64,000 bases of DNA from NCBI GenBank assembly GCA_030847615.1, contig JAUMIR010000002.1, positions 200,615,809-200,679,808 of the forward strand, given 5' to 3'. This DNA comes from Gambelia wislizenii (taxonomy: Eukaryota > Chordata > Lepidosauria > Squamata > Crotaphytidae). The notes beneath the pieces are model-generated. The model was not told the origin of the DNA. It was given only the letters and a program-made list of their open reading frames with translations, and searched no databases. Every line of letters begins with the position of its first letter. The stretch's first letter is position 1. Position numbers and translations under genes: made by a program. Positions 21,534 through 33,205 of the stretch are shown here, piece by piece.

Positions 21534-23202
21534 CCTATTGAAGCATTTTATACACAAACAGCATCAGAGAAACTGCAGTGCAAAACCAGGACTTGAGATT
21601 TTGCTAGGAAGACACAACTTGCTATGTCACACCAAGCTGGCACAAGTGCTTTTTGGACTTCTTCAGATCCTGTAATTTGCGTGCAGTAGTTGATACAATT
21701 TATTTCTAGAATTGTTAAGGAATCATAAAGAACAGCTGTGTTTGAAAGGCCTGCTTAATCTGTACATGCTTGCCTAATGTATTTGGCCATGGAACTGTTG
21801 CCAGTAAGTACATTTACCAAATGCATTGACACAGTTTTGGTTGTCCAGCACTGAATTAAACTTAACTTTGGAAGCTTCCCCTCATGGGGATGTGGGAAAA
21901 ACAGACCTATGAAAAAAGATAGGTCTTGCTTGTAGTATTCCAACTAAAGATAGGAAACATTACTTTTTTAGACAACAGCTTCCAGAATCTCTCAGCCAGG
22001 GTGGCCACTGGTTATGCTGGCTGGGAAATTTGGAGAGTAATAGCACATAACAACAACAAGTCGAAAAAAGAGTAACTCTCCCCAACACAGACTCTAATCT
22101 TATAGCCCAGTTGTTTCTCACAAGCAACTTGTTAGTGAGATTAAAATACAAATTGACAAGCAACAGAAAGCTTCAAGAAAACCCCTTCCCAAGGCTTCTC
22201 ATTTAACGGGGAGCAAAGCACAGCGTCAGAACTGTCTCATTCAGTTAAATAGCCCTGACCTGGACTAACCTTGGAACAAACATAAAATGCAGAAGGCTTC
22301 AATGGGTAATCATGTTTGGTCGGGAACCATGGTGAAGTATGTCACATACCTAAAAGCTGGTCATCTGATTTGTCACACCCCTCAGGTTCCTTAGAGACAA
22401 ATACCTGCCACTCCAGGCTGTTGCCTATTTGTTTAAAGCTACTTGCGGGGATAATGAATTCCCAAAGAATAAATGAGCGGCAATTAGATGAGCATGTCAG
22501 AGAGGGAATGGTGACTCATATGAAGAACAAAACCCTTCTTAGTATCTAATGACGTGCAGCCCATGTAGATGGTTGCATACATCTCCAAGGCACTTTGTAA
22601 AATGACTAGTTTTCACAGCATCATAGGGGAATAGGAAACAAAGCAGATGCTTTCAGTTTTGTTTGAACCCCAAATTTAGAAGCAAGAGAACAAAGACACA
22701 CATATCCAGGATAAAACAGAGGAAAGATGCCATTCTGAAAGCTGGAGCTCATGCAGTGTGGAAAACTGAAGCTGCTAAGTACCTGATTGAGAAACAAGCA
22801 TTGAGTTGGTTGCCATAAAAAGTGGCAATGGCTGTGAGCTTAGATGGCTTTTTAAAAGAACAAATTCTCCACCTACTCACCAAATGAATTATTCTGCTTT
22901 CCTGTCCCACAGTAATGTCATTCACAGGCATAAGCAGAGAGAGAAAAAGATTCAAAGATGCTTTTAATGTCATATGTGAAAATGGTCTTGATATTTTATA
23001 TCCACAAATAAATTGATCAGGATGGGGATATAGCACTCTCTCCACAAGGTCTACACACTCAAAACAAAGCATTATGAAAATGTTAAATGCATCAGTGGAA
23101 ATGTTGAGGATGGGGAATACAAATAAAATATCTTGTCATGTGTCCCAGCATGTCACTAACTTGACAATCTTTGGTAAAACTCATGTTACCACACTGCTAC
23201 TT
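21534..23202. other. mostly unassigned; one palindromic repeat at 21968-22032
   Basis: At 21968-22032 a short hAT-like palindromic repeat reads AACAGCTTCCAGAATCTCTC ... GGTTATGCTGGCTGGGA. Elsewhere there are no recognisable coding or structured features. Confidence 0.4.
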
Positions 23203-23210
23203 GCTAGGCC

Positions 23211-23348
23211 ACAGATGGGAAACATATGGCCCTCCAGATGTTGCTGGACTGCAATTCCCATGATTTCTCATCATCAGCTATTCTGGCGAAGGCTGAGGGG
23301 GGCTGTGGTTTAACAACATCTGGAGGACCACATGTTCCCCACCACTGT
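23211..23348. mobile_element. 138-bp hAT-like palindromic MITE with 8-bp TSD
   Basis: The ends are ACAGATGGGAAACATATGG and CATGTTCCCCACCACTGT, inverted relative to each other. The flanks GCTAGGCC (23203-23210) and GCTAGGTC (23349-23356) form an 8-bp duplication with one difference, diagnostic of hAT. The middle carries the ccctccagatgttgctgg / caacatctggagg palindrome common throughout the window (9.9, 22.0, 25.8, 40.8 kb). Confidence 0.75.
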
Positions 23349-23359
23349 GCTAGGTCCCC

Positions 23360-23759
23360 ACATAAACACACACAACATTTTTACTTGTACTTCTAGTCAT
23401 AGGCTTGCCATTTTAAGCACCACCAGTGCCACCCTCATGTCTTGCCTCAGTTGCCTGAGCAGTAGAAAGGTCACTACTCAGGAGATACAGGTCTTTTTTC
23501 TTGCTCTTTGGCTCTGTATATCTCCGTATGTATAATGTGGTGAACTTACAACACTAGTCTACCACACACGTGTGACGTTGAAAATTTATTAAACATTTGT
23601 ATTAATGTTTAATCCAAAACAGCAGCAGAAATAAGGAAGTTACTAGAAACAAGTTAATGCATTCAATTCATCATGGACAACCTAAAACACCTAATTCAAT
23701 TTTATTTATTATGTTAAAAAAAGTAGCTATTACATTTTGCTTAATTCACCATTTAAGGT
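23360..23759. other. no gene seen
   Basis: A/T-rich unassigned sequence. Confidence 0.4.
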
Positions 23760-23762
23760 TAA

Positions 23763-24092
23763 GGACTTTTTCAGATGCCTTAAAATCCATGAGGAGAGGG
23801 CGGGAGAGGTACGCGGCTATTGTGCGGCAGGGGGTCTGTTTTGGACAACACCATCCCTCTCCCGTCGTCGTCCGTGTTGCTTCCATATTTGATTGAAGGC
23901 AACTGTGCCATTTTTTACTCATGGAAGTTTTTCGTGAGTAAAAAATGGCGTGGTTGCCTTCAATTGAACATGGAAGCAACACAGACACGACAGGAGAAGG
24001 ATGGCATCGTCCAAAACAGACCCCCTGCCGCACAATAGCCGCGTACCTCTCCCGCCCTCTCCTCATGGATTTTAAGGCGTCTGAAAAAGCCC
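23763..24092. mobile_element. 330-bp near-perfect hairpin MITE (Harbinger-like), TSD TAA
   Basis: It starts GGACTTTTTCAGATGCCTTA and ends in its complement, with TAA at 23760-23762 and 24093-24095. Almost the whole element is one inverted repeat: both strands encode the same open peptide start, MRRGRERYAAIVRQGVCFG. The loop, near 23910-23945, contains a second small inverted repeat (TTTTTTACTCA / TGAGTAAAAAA). It is non-coding; mobilisation would need a Harbinger transposase in trans. Confidence 0.85.
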
Positions 24093-24095
24093 TAA

Positions 24096-24598
24096 GTTAA
24101 AAGTGTTACCAGAGTGAAGCAGTAATATGCCATCAGTGTCCCTCCCTTGAGCTTGGCAAAAACAAACCAACCCAGCTGCATTACCAATTTTTGGAAACCC
24201 CATTTCTTATTCACCCCACTAAAAACACTTCTCCTTTTCCTTCCTCCCTCGCTTATAATTTCTTTTCCTTAACCATACCCTTTCTTTAGCTTACTGATTC
24301 CCATGTGGATCCCAGAGACATACTGTAGGGTTCAAAATTCATTTTCCTGGGAGTCTCTGTGCAGTGTCCAGTGCACAACACAGAAGAAGCATCTGGATGT
24401 AAAGAAGACCTCTGTCTTCTAAGTGCCTTAGTACTTGTTTGTGTAAAATCTTTTAACCTTGGAATTAACTAAACTATTATATTCTAAATATTTAAAAATA
24501 AGCAAAGATACCAATAGCCATTTCATTTGTTATGGAATGAACTGAGAAGTGTAAAGTTTGTCAGCTCTTTAGTGCAGTCTCTCATTTTTTAAATTGAT
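24096..24598. other. no gene seen
   Basis: Unassigned sequence between the hairpin MITE and the CR1 copy. Confidence 0.4.
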
Positions 24599-24599
24599 A

Positions 24600-25425
24600 A
24601 CAAATTAACAAACAGAATTCAAAATGACCTTAGCAGATTAGAAAGCTGGGCCAAAAGCTAACAAAATGAATTTCAACAGGGAGAAATGTAGGATACTACA
24701 CCTGGGAAGTAAAAATGAAAAGCACAGATATAGGATGGGTGACACCTGGCTTGATGGCAGTACATGTAAAAGGGATCTAGGAGTCTTAGTGGACCACAAA
24801 CTGAGCATGTGTTAGCAGTGTGATGTGGCAGCTAAAAAAGCCAATGTGATTCTAGGCTGCATCAATAGGAGTATAGGGAAGTAATAGTGCCACTCTATTC
24901 TGTTTTGGTCAGACCTCACCTGGAATAATGTGTCCAGGTGTGGGCACCACAATTCAAAAAGGATATTGACAAGCTGAAACGTGTCCAGAGGAAGGTGACC
25001 AAAATGGTAGGAGGTCTGGAAGCCATTTTCTGTGAGGAGCAACTTAGGGAGCTGGGTATGTTTAGCCTGGAGAAGAGAAGGTTGAGAGGTGACACGATAG
25101 TCATGTTTAAACATTTGAAGGGATGTCATACTGAGGATGGAGTGAGCTTGTTTTCTGCAGCTCCAGAGACTAGGACACAGAACAATGGGCTCAAACTACA
25201 GGAAAAGAGATTCCACCTATGCGCTAGGAAGAACTTCCTGACAGTAAGAGCTGTTCAGTAGTGGAATGTGCTGCCTCAGAGCATGGTGGAGTCTCCTTCT
25301 GTGGAGGTTTTTTAAAGAGAGGCTGGATGGCCATCTGCCAGGAATGGTTTTATTGGGTATTCCTGCATGGCAGGGGTTTGGGCTAGATGGCCCTTGTGGT
25401 CTCTTCCAACTCTATGATTCTATGA
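24600..25425 (+). pseudogene. CR1 LINE, 5'-truncated (RT end to 3' tail)
   Basis: The copy begins in the RT thumb region (DLSRLESWAKS..KMNFNREKCR), runs through LGVLVDHKLSM, then VMLGCIN.. and the post-RT tail. The tail has a 107-codon open frame from 24938 (VWAPQFKKDIDKLKRVQRKV, LRELGMFSLEKRRLRGDTI, LTVRAVQ) ending in a premature TAG at 25259. The 3' UTR and TCTATGATTCTATGA tail end at 25425. It is longer and somewhat more decayed than the copy at 3.3 kb. Confidence 0.85.
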
Positions 25426-25772
25426 ATTAATAATGTAATTCTGGAATTAGGCTAATGCTGAAGGACCAACTTAAGTTTAGTGGGAAGATAAATGTAATCA
25501 TATTACCCCTTTTGTTAGAAAGTGTCTAACTTAATTGATAACTTAATTTATTTTAATTAGTTAGTTCCTATCACCAAAGAGCAGTTTAAAGCTTTCTCAC
25601 TTTTTTACTTTGATAATGTTAACCACACACCTTTTCTGGATCATTTCTATCAATGTCTTAATGCTAATATGTAGGAGTCTGATTCCACTTCTCCTTTTAA
25701 TCTGGAGTAAAACACCACTGGCCAAGAACCAAGTTGTTGCTGTGCACTGCCTAGATTCTAGAACAGAAGACA

Positions 25773-25890
25773 GCAACTTGTGGCCCTCCAGATGTTGTTG
25801 TTGGAGTACAGTTTATTGGCTATGCTGGGTAGGGTTGATGGGAGTTGTAGTCCAGCAACATCTGGAGGGCTGTAAGTGCCCATTCCTTAT
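25773..25890. repeat. palindromic hAT-like repeat
   Basis: Left arm TGGCCCTCCAGATGTTGTTG, right arm TCCAGCAACATCTGGAGGGC. Same family as 23211-23348. Confidence 0.65.
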
Positions 25891-27361
25891 CTAGAAGGTA
25901 GCAGGAAGACAACAAGTAGTAGCAGGTACTGTAGAGGTGCAATGCTAGGTTTGGTTTTGTAACACCAGAGAATATCCTGATTGTTCCTCTGCCTGTATAA
26001 TAGGGATACTGATATTGACATTCTCCAACATCTCAGAATGTGGAGCACTAAAGTGGATTACACCTGTCACTTAATAAGCCAGATTCCAGGGATGCCACAA
26101 CATCCTCTACTTAGAATAATGAGTGTTTAACCTTTTTGACTAGTATGATTTATTGAGGTATGGGCAATGTAATGAGATCTGGCAGGGGTTCCAGTTGGAT
26201 TACAAAACCCATAGTCTTGAAGAAGAAAAAAACCCTGTTCAGGCAGCACCTACAGTTGACAAACTTTGCAACCCTACATGCAATTAGATTGCTTATAGCT
26301 GAAATCCTGTACCCACATACCCGAGAGTAAGCTTAATTGAAATTAGTGGGAATTACTTCTCTGTAAATATGTAAGCAATCACACTGAATTAATAGCAATA
26401 GGAGTTTAGCAGGTTCAATATGTGCAGGGCTGCAGCTTAGATGACATATTTTACTCTATATGCAAGGTCAAATATAATGTGCCTGGGGAACAGAGCTTCT
26501 CAGAGACATAAATGAAGTCATTGTTCTCATGGACTGTGACAAACTGCTAGCCATCATACTGAACAGGATCCATTAATCCGGATTCAAGCTAAAAGGGGAA
26601 AGAATTGAGGGAAAGAGAAAGAGAATGAAGACAGAGAGAAAAGGAGAAACAGTAAGAGAAGTGTATTTTAATCCAAGGTGAAAAAGAATTATTGGAATAA
26701 GTAATCACACAACAGGGGACAAAACTATGTCTAAAGAAGGTAAATTATGCCATCACAAAAGCTAAAGAACCCACCAACACTACAGAATTCTCTGGAAATG
26801 ATGAACTCTCAGGGCCAGTAATGATAAAACATCTCTGTAGTGGCACAATCATTGGCTCTATTTATTGAAATTTGCCATATCCTGGTTTGAAGAATCAGAT
26901 CAGGAGCCTGTGTTTACAAATGCAGACATGCACTCCAGTGCCTCAGTTTTACAATTGTTTTGATCTCAACAATCTCAAAATTAGGAGGAGTGCTACTACA
27001 ATTGCATGATTCAGAATGGATTACTACAATTGCATGATTCAGTATTACATGCTGCTTCCAGAATATAGGAGCAGCAAAAATTTATATGCTAAATCTAAAA
27101 TAAATGCCTTGGTTGTTTTTTTGGCGATGCAAAACTTTTCAGAGATGTTTATAAAGTCTATCTTTTTTCAAATTCCCCACAGACCATAAACTTGAGTCTC
27201 AAATATTTGGGAGCCCATTAGAACATATGTAATTTCTGAAAAGATGGCAAGGCAACCCAAACCTCAGGTAGCTTCTCTCCCCATATTACAGTACCTTGCC
27301 AAGTTGTTAAAAGAGAGAGGGATCCTTCTCACACATATATGCTTTGTTGCTCATGCTTGTT
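25891..27361. other. no gene seen
   Basis: A short old repeat fragment is recognisable near 26309-26390 (GTGGGAATTACTTCTCTGTA). A purine-rich GAGAGAAA tract lies at 26600-26660. A 24-base phrase around ACTACAATTGCATGATTCAG is tandemly duplicated at about 26991-27045. Nothing coding recognised. Confidence 0.45.
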
Positions 27362-27535
27362 TTTATGTGCTTCAAAATGACTCTAGCTTATGGTGACCAT
27401 ATCCTAGGGTTTTCTTGGCAAGATTTAGTCAGAGGTTCCTCTAAGGCTGAGAGAGTGGGTTTCCATGGCTGAGTGAGGATTTGAACCCTGATCTCTCAGA
27501 ATCTTAGTCTAACACTCAAATCAGTGTCCCATTTT
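27362..27535 (-). repeat. tRNA-derived SINE with BovB-like tail
   Basis: The plus strand shows the complement of the SINE: TGACTCTAGCTTATGGTGAC, GGGTTTTCTTGGCAAGATTT, then GATTTGAACCCTGATCTCTC (B box region) and CTCAAATCAGTG (A box region). Confidence 0.7.
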
Positions 27536-27559
27536 GCCTCGGCCCAGAAGCAGAACGGC

Positions 27560-27777
27560 CCTCCCTTCATCCCAACTGCCATTGCCCTGGCCAAGGAGGG
27601 AGAAACAAGAATGCTAGACTTAATCCCTTCCCTTACTGCCATCCCTCTTCCTTTTGTATCATGTCTTCATTAGATTGTAAACTTGAGGGCAGGGAACTGT
27701 TTTGTTGTTCTTTTTTTCATAAACCGCCATGTACATTGATGGTGCTAGATTGATGATGATGATGATGATGATTAAAA
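27560..27777 (+). repeat. LINE/SINE 3' terminus with (GAT)n tail
   Basis: It contains TTAGATTGTAAACTTGAGGG, CAGGGAACTG, AAACCGCCATGTACATTGAT and a (GATGAT)n tail at 27752-27772. This is a common reptile retroposon ending. Family not named. Confidence 0.5.
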
Positions 27778-28376
27778 AACCACTAAACCACACCAGCACC
27801 ATACAGGCGTTCCCCCTCCCCCGTGTGGTCTGGGTAAAATAGAAGCCAGTAGAATTAAAATATATTTTCTTCAATTTGCCTGATTTTTAGAACCCCCACC
27901 AACAAAACAAGTAAAACATACAGTGGTGCTTACAAAAGGTAAAAACTCAGTGCTTGTCAGAGCCTCATCACACAAAAAATATCCCAAGAATGGATCCATG
28001 AAGATCCTCATGATTTTTGCTAGGAATTCCCTTATCAAACCAAAAGCAAGTCAACTTCTGTGCTCAAATGTGTGCTCTAGGATTTGATGGTGTGTGTTTC
28101 TTTGGTATCCTATGTAAAAACCATGAAGCTCCATGAGGATCTATGCCATGGATCCATGTGGGGGTTTTTTTGGATCTGTGATTTCCCTCTCCCCCTCTTT
28201 GTAGTCCATAGACATCAATTAAAGCTTTAATTTTATGGCTGTTGAGGGTAAGAGGAAACACTGTAAAAATCAAGCATGTTCAAAATAATCCATTTTAATT
28301 CTGTTGGCGCCAACTTGAACTATCTGTTTTACAACTTACAACTTTTGTTGTATTATCATAAATTCTCAATACAGAT

Positions 28377-28640
28377 AAACTCCTGTATCCATGGGACCTG
28401 TATCCACGGATTCACTTACCTGCGTCCAAAAAAAAAAAAAAAATGGTCTCTCTTAGCATTCTCTGGGTCCTCCAGTGTGACTCTATGGTATACTTCTGCC
28501 AAACGTTGGCCATAGAATTGTGTTGGAGACCCAGAAGATGCCTAGAGAGGTGTTCTCTCTAGGCATCTTCTAGGTCCTCCAGCACAACTCTATGGTATGC
28601 TTGGGCCAGGAGCCTCCCATCCAGGTACTAACCAGGGCTG
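28377..28640. repeat. repeat with an internal palindrome (28512-28596)
   Basis: The arms CATAGAATTGTGTTGGAG and CTCCAGCACAACTCTATGG enclose CAGAAGATGCCTAGAGAG and its complement around a 5-base loop. A related copy of the right arm lies at 28465-28490. An A17 run is at 28427. The repeat's 5' part (TATCCATGGGACCTGTATCC) resembles Tigger-like ends. Class open. Confidence 0.55.
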
Positions 28641-28747
28641 ACCCTGCTTATACATAGGGCATGATTCAGTATTTATTTTTTATGCAATTTATATTCTGCC
28701 TTTCTCCCAAAGCGGGACCCTGTGTGTGACAATCACAATGTTTAGAA

Positions 28748-28749
<2 letters not shown>

Positions 28750-28782
<33 letters not shown>
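28750..28782. repeat. (TA)n microsatellite
   Basis: Sixteen TA units. Confidence 0.9.
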
Positions 28783-28784
<2 letters not shown>

Positions 28785-28786
<2 letters not shown>

Positions 28787-29504
28787 TAATATTTCTATGA
28801 TATGACCTATGACCTATGATAAAAATTTGACAGGGAAAAGACTCGAAAGGCTCCTTATTCTCTTGAGCCTGAACATGAAATAAATACTGTATGGAGCCTG
28901 CTGAAGACATTTTGCTATCTGAAAGACAGTTGTGGCCTTTCTTCCCATTTTATGGAAAATAGGCAACTGGACTGGCAGTGGAATTTTCTTCAACAATGAT
29001 GATGGGATAGCATCTTCCCCTACACCCCATTGCACCTGACAGCAGTAGGCTACCTTGCGTGTGTGTTGTGTGTGTGGGGAGTTTAAGGCAGGCCGTATGG
29101 CACACAACTATCTCCTCCTGCATCTTGCTGCCACCTCCCAGACTCTGCTGCCTGAGATGACTGCCACTGACTCACTTTGCCTAATAGCAGGGTCAGCCTG
29201 AATAGTTAATAAGCAAACACCATCATCTTCCTATCCTGAAAAAACATGCAATCACTATAAGCCATAGTAGGAAGTATGTGAAAACCCAAGTTCCTAACAT
29301 GGGCTGTGGATCCCTAGAGCATCTAAGGATGGGCCTCAGGAGGTCTGTGGCCTGGGTGCAATAACAAAACAAAACAAAACAAAACAAAACAACAAAACCA
29401 TTTAAATTTCCTTCCTGTTACTTTGACAATTGTTTTAAAGTGAATTTATCTGGGGAGAGAATGCATCACTATCATTAGATCCTGCAAAGGATCTGTGACT
29501 CCAA
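28785..29504. other. no gene seen; (AAAAC)n at 29361-29399
   Basis: Unassigned sequence with a short AAAAC pentanucleotide array and a (TG)n near 29058. Confidence 0.45.
29361..29399. repeat. (AAAAC)n microsatellite
   Basis: About six AAAAC units in a row, then degenerate units. Confidence 0.9.
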
Positions 29505-30159
29505 AGACTTTATCAGACGAGCCCCTTTAAACATTCTTTTGCCGGCATAGAAAAAAACCATTTCTCTTCTGGCAGAAGAACATCCCCCACTGCACTTACC
29601 TTCTCTCCCCAGCAATGAAGAGAAAGTGAACAGAGCTCCGTTCACTTCCTCTTCTGCAATCTTGCGGATTCTATGAGAGTTCATCATGCAGAAAATTAAA
29701 TAAATTAATTAAATAAAAACATTTTAAGTTACACTAAGCACCTAAACACACTTAAAAACTTCCAAGTAACCCGGGGAGGGTCATTAGAAGTGCATCACTT
29801 ACCTGGATGTCACAATTTCACCTGGGTGCCAGTCACACGACAGAAATTGTCGCGTTGCCTACCGGGACAAAGTGATCACGAATCTGTCCCTCGCTGTTTA
29901 TACGATTTTTGTCACTGATAAGGATATCTCGTTTGGTCCCGTGACTGATATTTACACGTACAAGGTTCCGTTTTTAATTTTAGATTCCGAGATGGTTTAT
30001 CCCGTGATTTTATTGTTTACACGTACTGGATGTCCCATGATTTTTTTTTTGTCTGTCAATCAAAGATGCGATTACTCGTTTTTTCAAAATTTGGCCTACG
30101 TGTTTCCGTTCCCTTTTCCCGCCACGGATGCAGCGATTGGCCAAACTTTAAACAAAGAA

Positions 30160-30167
30160 TGACGTCA
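30160..30167 (+). promoter_or_regulatory. CRE-like site TGACGTCA upstream of the transposase
   Basis: A perfect 8-bp ATF/CREB palindrome lies 41 bp upstream of the preferred transposase ATG (30208) and 2 bp before an earlier, weaker ATG (30169). A promoter or leader role is inferred from position only. Confidence 0.35.
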
Positions 30168-30168
30168 C

Positions 30169-31765
30169 ATGAGCTTTTCATGCACCTCATCATTCCTGAA
30201 TGGCAACATGGAGGTGGCAACTTCGGCAGCTCTGTCTACCGCTGCCCGTTTGTGCTTATCTCTTTTAGCTCTTAAGAGGCGTGTAATCCTCATGCATAGA
30301 AGAAGGATGGTCCTTATTTTCCTTCTTCTTCTCCATTCCCAAGCTATGGAAGTAACACTTTCAAGGCCACAGGTCATGTACTTTGCTGCCATCGATTCCC
30401 CCGAGGTTTTGAGATTTGTTCGCCCAGACCAGAGGAAGCGACGTTGGTGGGTGTACCCGACAACAGACGAGTGGTGGGAGAAATTTGTGATGAACATCTG
30501 GTCGGATGAACGTTGGATACTGTACTTCAGGATGCCAAGGTTCCTATTTATGCGCCTTGCCGAGCTACTACGTCCTGAGATAGCAAAGTCGGACACTAAC
30601 ATGAGAAAAGCCATTACTGTGGAGAAGCGATTCGCTGTTGCTGTTTTCCTTCTCGCCCACCGATGCTCGTATGGAGCAGTTTCCCAGTTGTTTGGTATTG
30701 GGAGATCTACTGTGTGCAAGATTTTTGTGGAGGTCGTGCTTGCAATGGAGAAGTTACTTCTTAAGCGAACAGTGTTCCTTGGAGACCACTGAAAGGTAAT
30801 TTTTTTTAATGAGTAATCGTTTAATCGGTTTTTCTGTAATACTTTCAAAGTAATTATTAGGGAGTACCCATGTATAATACTGTAATGTAAGTTCTTGAAG
30901 GTTCACCCGTAGTGATTATGCACTTGACATGTATACTATGGAAAAACATAAAGGAATCTTTTTTTCCTTAACAGTAATGTTTATTCGAAAAATCCTTATT
31001 CCGAATTTTCACCATCTTAATTTCTGTTATTTGTTCTTTCCTTAGGTTATGGATTCCTTTGCAGCAATGGGATATCCTCAAGTTGTTGCTTGCCTGGATG
31101 GGTGCCATGTTAATATAATCCCCCCAATACGCCAAGGGGACGAATTTATAAACAGAAAGAATAGGTACAGCGTTCTTCTTCAAGGGACTTGTGACCACCG
31201 TGGGGTATTTATTGACGCGGAGATCGGTTGGAGCGGGAAGAATCACGATGCCCGAATGTTAAGGAACTCTGGGTTTTTTGAGACTATGGAAGCAGGGATA
31301 TTTGTACCTGGGAATCCAACTCTGACAATTATGGGGAAGCGGGTTGTACCACTTACTCTTGTAGATGGGGCATATCCAATAAGAAATTGGCTGTTGACAC
31401 CGTATAGGGGGACTACAAATCCCAAACAGAGACTGTACAATAAGTACCATAACAAGATAAGATCAACGGTGGAGAGAAGTTTCGGCCGTTTGAAGGCGAG
31501 ATGGAGAGCATTGAAATACTGTATTGAGGTTGCAGAGGAGAATGTATGTTCTGTAATATGTGCATGCATTATTCTACACAATATATGTGAAACCAAGGGC
31601 AGTATACTTGACGATCCTAACCGGCGTGTGCAGAGGTTTGTCCTTGACACGCTTGGAGCCCCAATGGTCAATAATGATGCTAGGGAGAAGGAGCGGGGGG
31701 AGGCGGTACGTAACGCTTTAAAAGAATATTTTTGGTGGGAAAATCACAGTGTGGACGGGGAGTAA
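30169..31765 (+). pseudogene. PIF/Harbinger DDE transposase, two exons, one in-frame stop
   Basis: Exon 1 (to 30795) holds the N-terminal region: FRMPRFLFMRLAELL, then the helix-turn-helix-like CSYGAVSQLFGIGRSTVCKI. A canonical 250-bp intron follows (donor AAG|gtaat at 30796, acceptor ccttag at 31045, phase 0). Exon 2 (31046-31765) is the DDE_Tnp_4 nuclease: CLDGCH (first D), LVDGAYPIRNWLLTPY (second D), STVERSFGRLK (E, 35 residues after the second D), ending WWENHSVDGE. The only defect seen is a TGA at 30790-30792, two codons before the donor. The ATG at 30208 (MEVATSAA, purine at -3, G at +4) is a better start than 30169. An AATAAA lies at 31821. It would cut and paste the element at its 3-bp target. 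Confidence 0.85.
30796..31045 (+). other. transposase intron
   Basis: GT at 30796 and AG at 31044-31045. Joining the flanks keeps the frame (phase 0) into VMDSFAAMGYP, the conserved start of the Harbinger nuclease domain. The TTCTTTCCTTAG acceptor has a good pyrimidine tract. Confidence 0.75.
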
Positions 31766-31820
31766 GTGTATGCATGATTCTCAATTTGCTACATGTAATT
31801 GATAACTTCTTGTTATGACC

Positions 31821-31826
31821 AATAAA
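31821..31826 (+). terminator. polyadenylation signal AATAAA for the transposase
   Basis: Lies 56 bp after the TAA stop, the first AATAAA downstream. Assigned by position. Confidence 0.55.
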
Positions 31827-32285
31827 GTTAATTCATCATTTTATGTTCCTGCTTTTTCTTTGCATGGCAGCATGTTCTTAATACCCTTTTTAAAAGCTGA
31901 AAAGGCATTGCCTTTGCAGGTTTCTGTTATGGAATATATAGAGCATGCAAGACAATAGGAGTGGAAATTGTCTCTGAAAAGTAGGCCAAACTTGATACAA
32001 ATGAATTGTTAGGCAAGCAACCAGAACTGATACATTGTTGCGGCTTCGGCGGTTGAAGGAATTGGCGGGCTTTTGGAAGGGATTACTCTTTCTGGTAAAG
32101 GATCCAGACACTGCCTTATAGCCTCAAAGAGTATCCTCCGCAAATAAACCAATCGATTAGCACAAACTACTTAAATTTTGAACGGTTTTGAAAGCTCAAA
32201 ACTCTATAGGCTTATGGCAGAAATGTAACGGTCAACACGGTAAGTTATAAACTCGAGTTTTCGCACCCCGCCACATGGCGTTACG

Positions 32286-33205
32286 ATGGCCGAAGGGGGG
32301 AGAGGACGTATCCGGCCGGAAGGGCGCATCGCCTACTGGGGCACCAGGGAGACCAACTTGATGTTGGAGTCCCTGGCCCAGCAGGTCGGTGCGCCGGGCC
32401 GGCTGATGCGGTCCTCAAACCGGAGGAACCGCAACTTCTTTTTAGAGGCAGCGCAGTTCCTCCGGTCGAGGGGCTACTTGCGTACTGGCCTCCAATGCCG
32501 CTCAAAATTTAAGACCCTTAAGGGCAAGTTCTTTGTGGCATTGGAGGCCAGTGATGGTAGCCCACCCCCCCGTAGGCGCCCGCCGTTTTATGCCGTCCTG
32601 CACGACATGTGGGTCCGTGCAGGGCGGCCAAGCTGGCGCGACAGGCTCCCCAGAGGTAAGCACATCCCAGACATAAATTGCAATAATGGGTATGTGTGTG
32701 TATGGGTGTTAGTTCTTGTTATGCTAAAGTAATAACTTCCCCTTCTACATGTTTATAGAGCGGTTCGGATCCAGAGACGGGCCGCTGGGGAGCCTGTATT
32801 GGAGTCATCCTCAGGAGAGGAGCAGGCAGGCCCGGCACCTGTTGCACCCCCCCAAGGTAACGTTTGCAGAAATAAAAAACTGCCCTACTAATAATGTAAT
32901 GTGAATAATGTGTAGGACAGTCTATATCTGTGTGATGTTAAGTGCTGCTGCATTGTCTTTAAAGGTCCCCAAGATGCGCAGGAGGCAGCTGCTCAGCTGG
33001 CAGGCCTCAATATTATCGCAAGAATTGAGGAACTAGGTAAATAGTTCTTATTTAGTGAAAATTGAAGCTAATTAGTATTCACATAATTCTGTTGCAGCAC
33101 ACTAATACATTACCTTTCTTTAACATTGCAGGGCGCACACTAAGGGAGGAGATAAGGGACCTTGGAAGGAGGGTGCAAGCGATCGAGGAAAGGCTTGCAC
33201 TGTAA
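32286..33205 (+). CDS. Harbinger accessory trihelix (Myb/SANT-like) protein 1, four exons, intact
   Basis: Exons 32286-32655, 32761-32856, 32965-33036 and 33132-33205 join through three canonical GT-AG introns, all phase 1, into a 203-residue protein. Residues about 15-115 form a trihelix domain: YWGTRETNLMLESLA, RNRNFFLEAAQFLRSRGYLR, TGLQCRSKFKTLKGKFF, then FYAVLHDMW. An acidic Ser/Glu/Pro linker follows (exon 2). Exons 3-4 give a short coiled coil (LAGLNIIARIEEL, then TLREEIRDLGRRVQAIEERL), suited to dimerisation. The ATG has a strong context (A at -3, G at +4). In zebrafish Harbinger3 and in HARBI1/NAIF1 a protein of this kind binds DNA and carries the transposase into the nucleus; the same job is inferred here. 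No stop or frameshift. Confidence 0.75.

Noticed and set aside
23657..24066. Apparent paired genes with identical N-termini on opposite strands
   Set aside because: The element is a perfect inverted repeat, so both strands must encode the same peptide; it is a MITE.
29361..29399. Short direct repeats considered as a CRISPR-like or minisatellite array
   Set aside because: A plain AAAAC pentanucleotide microsatellite in a vertebrate genome.
30165..30848. 227-codon minus-strand open frame
   Set aside because: Antisense shadow of transposase exon 1; the plus strand carries recognisable Harbinger motifs and splice sites.
31243..31671. 142-codon minus-strand open frame
   Set aside because: Antisense to the transposase nuclease exon; no motif of its own.
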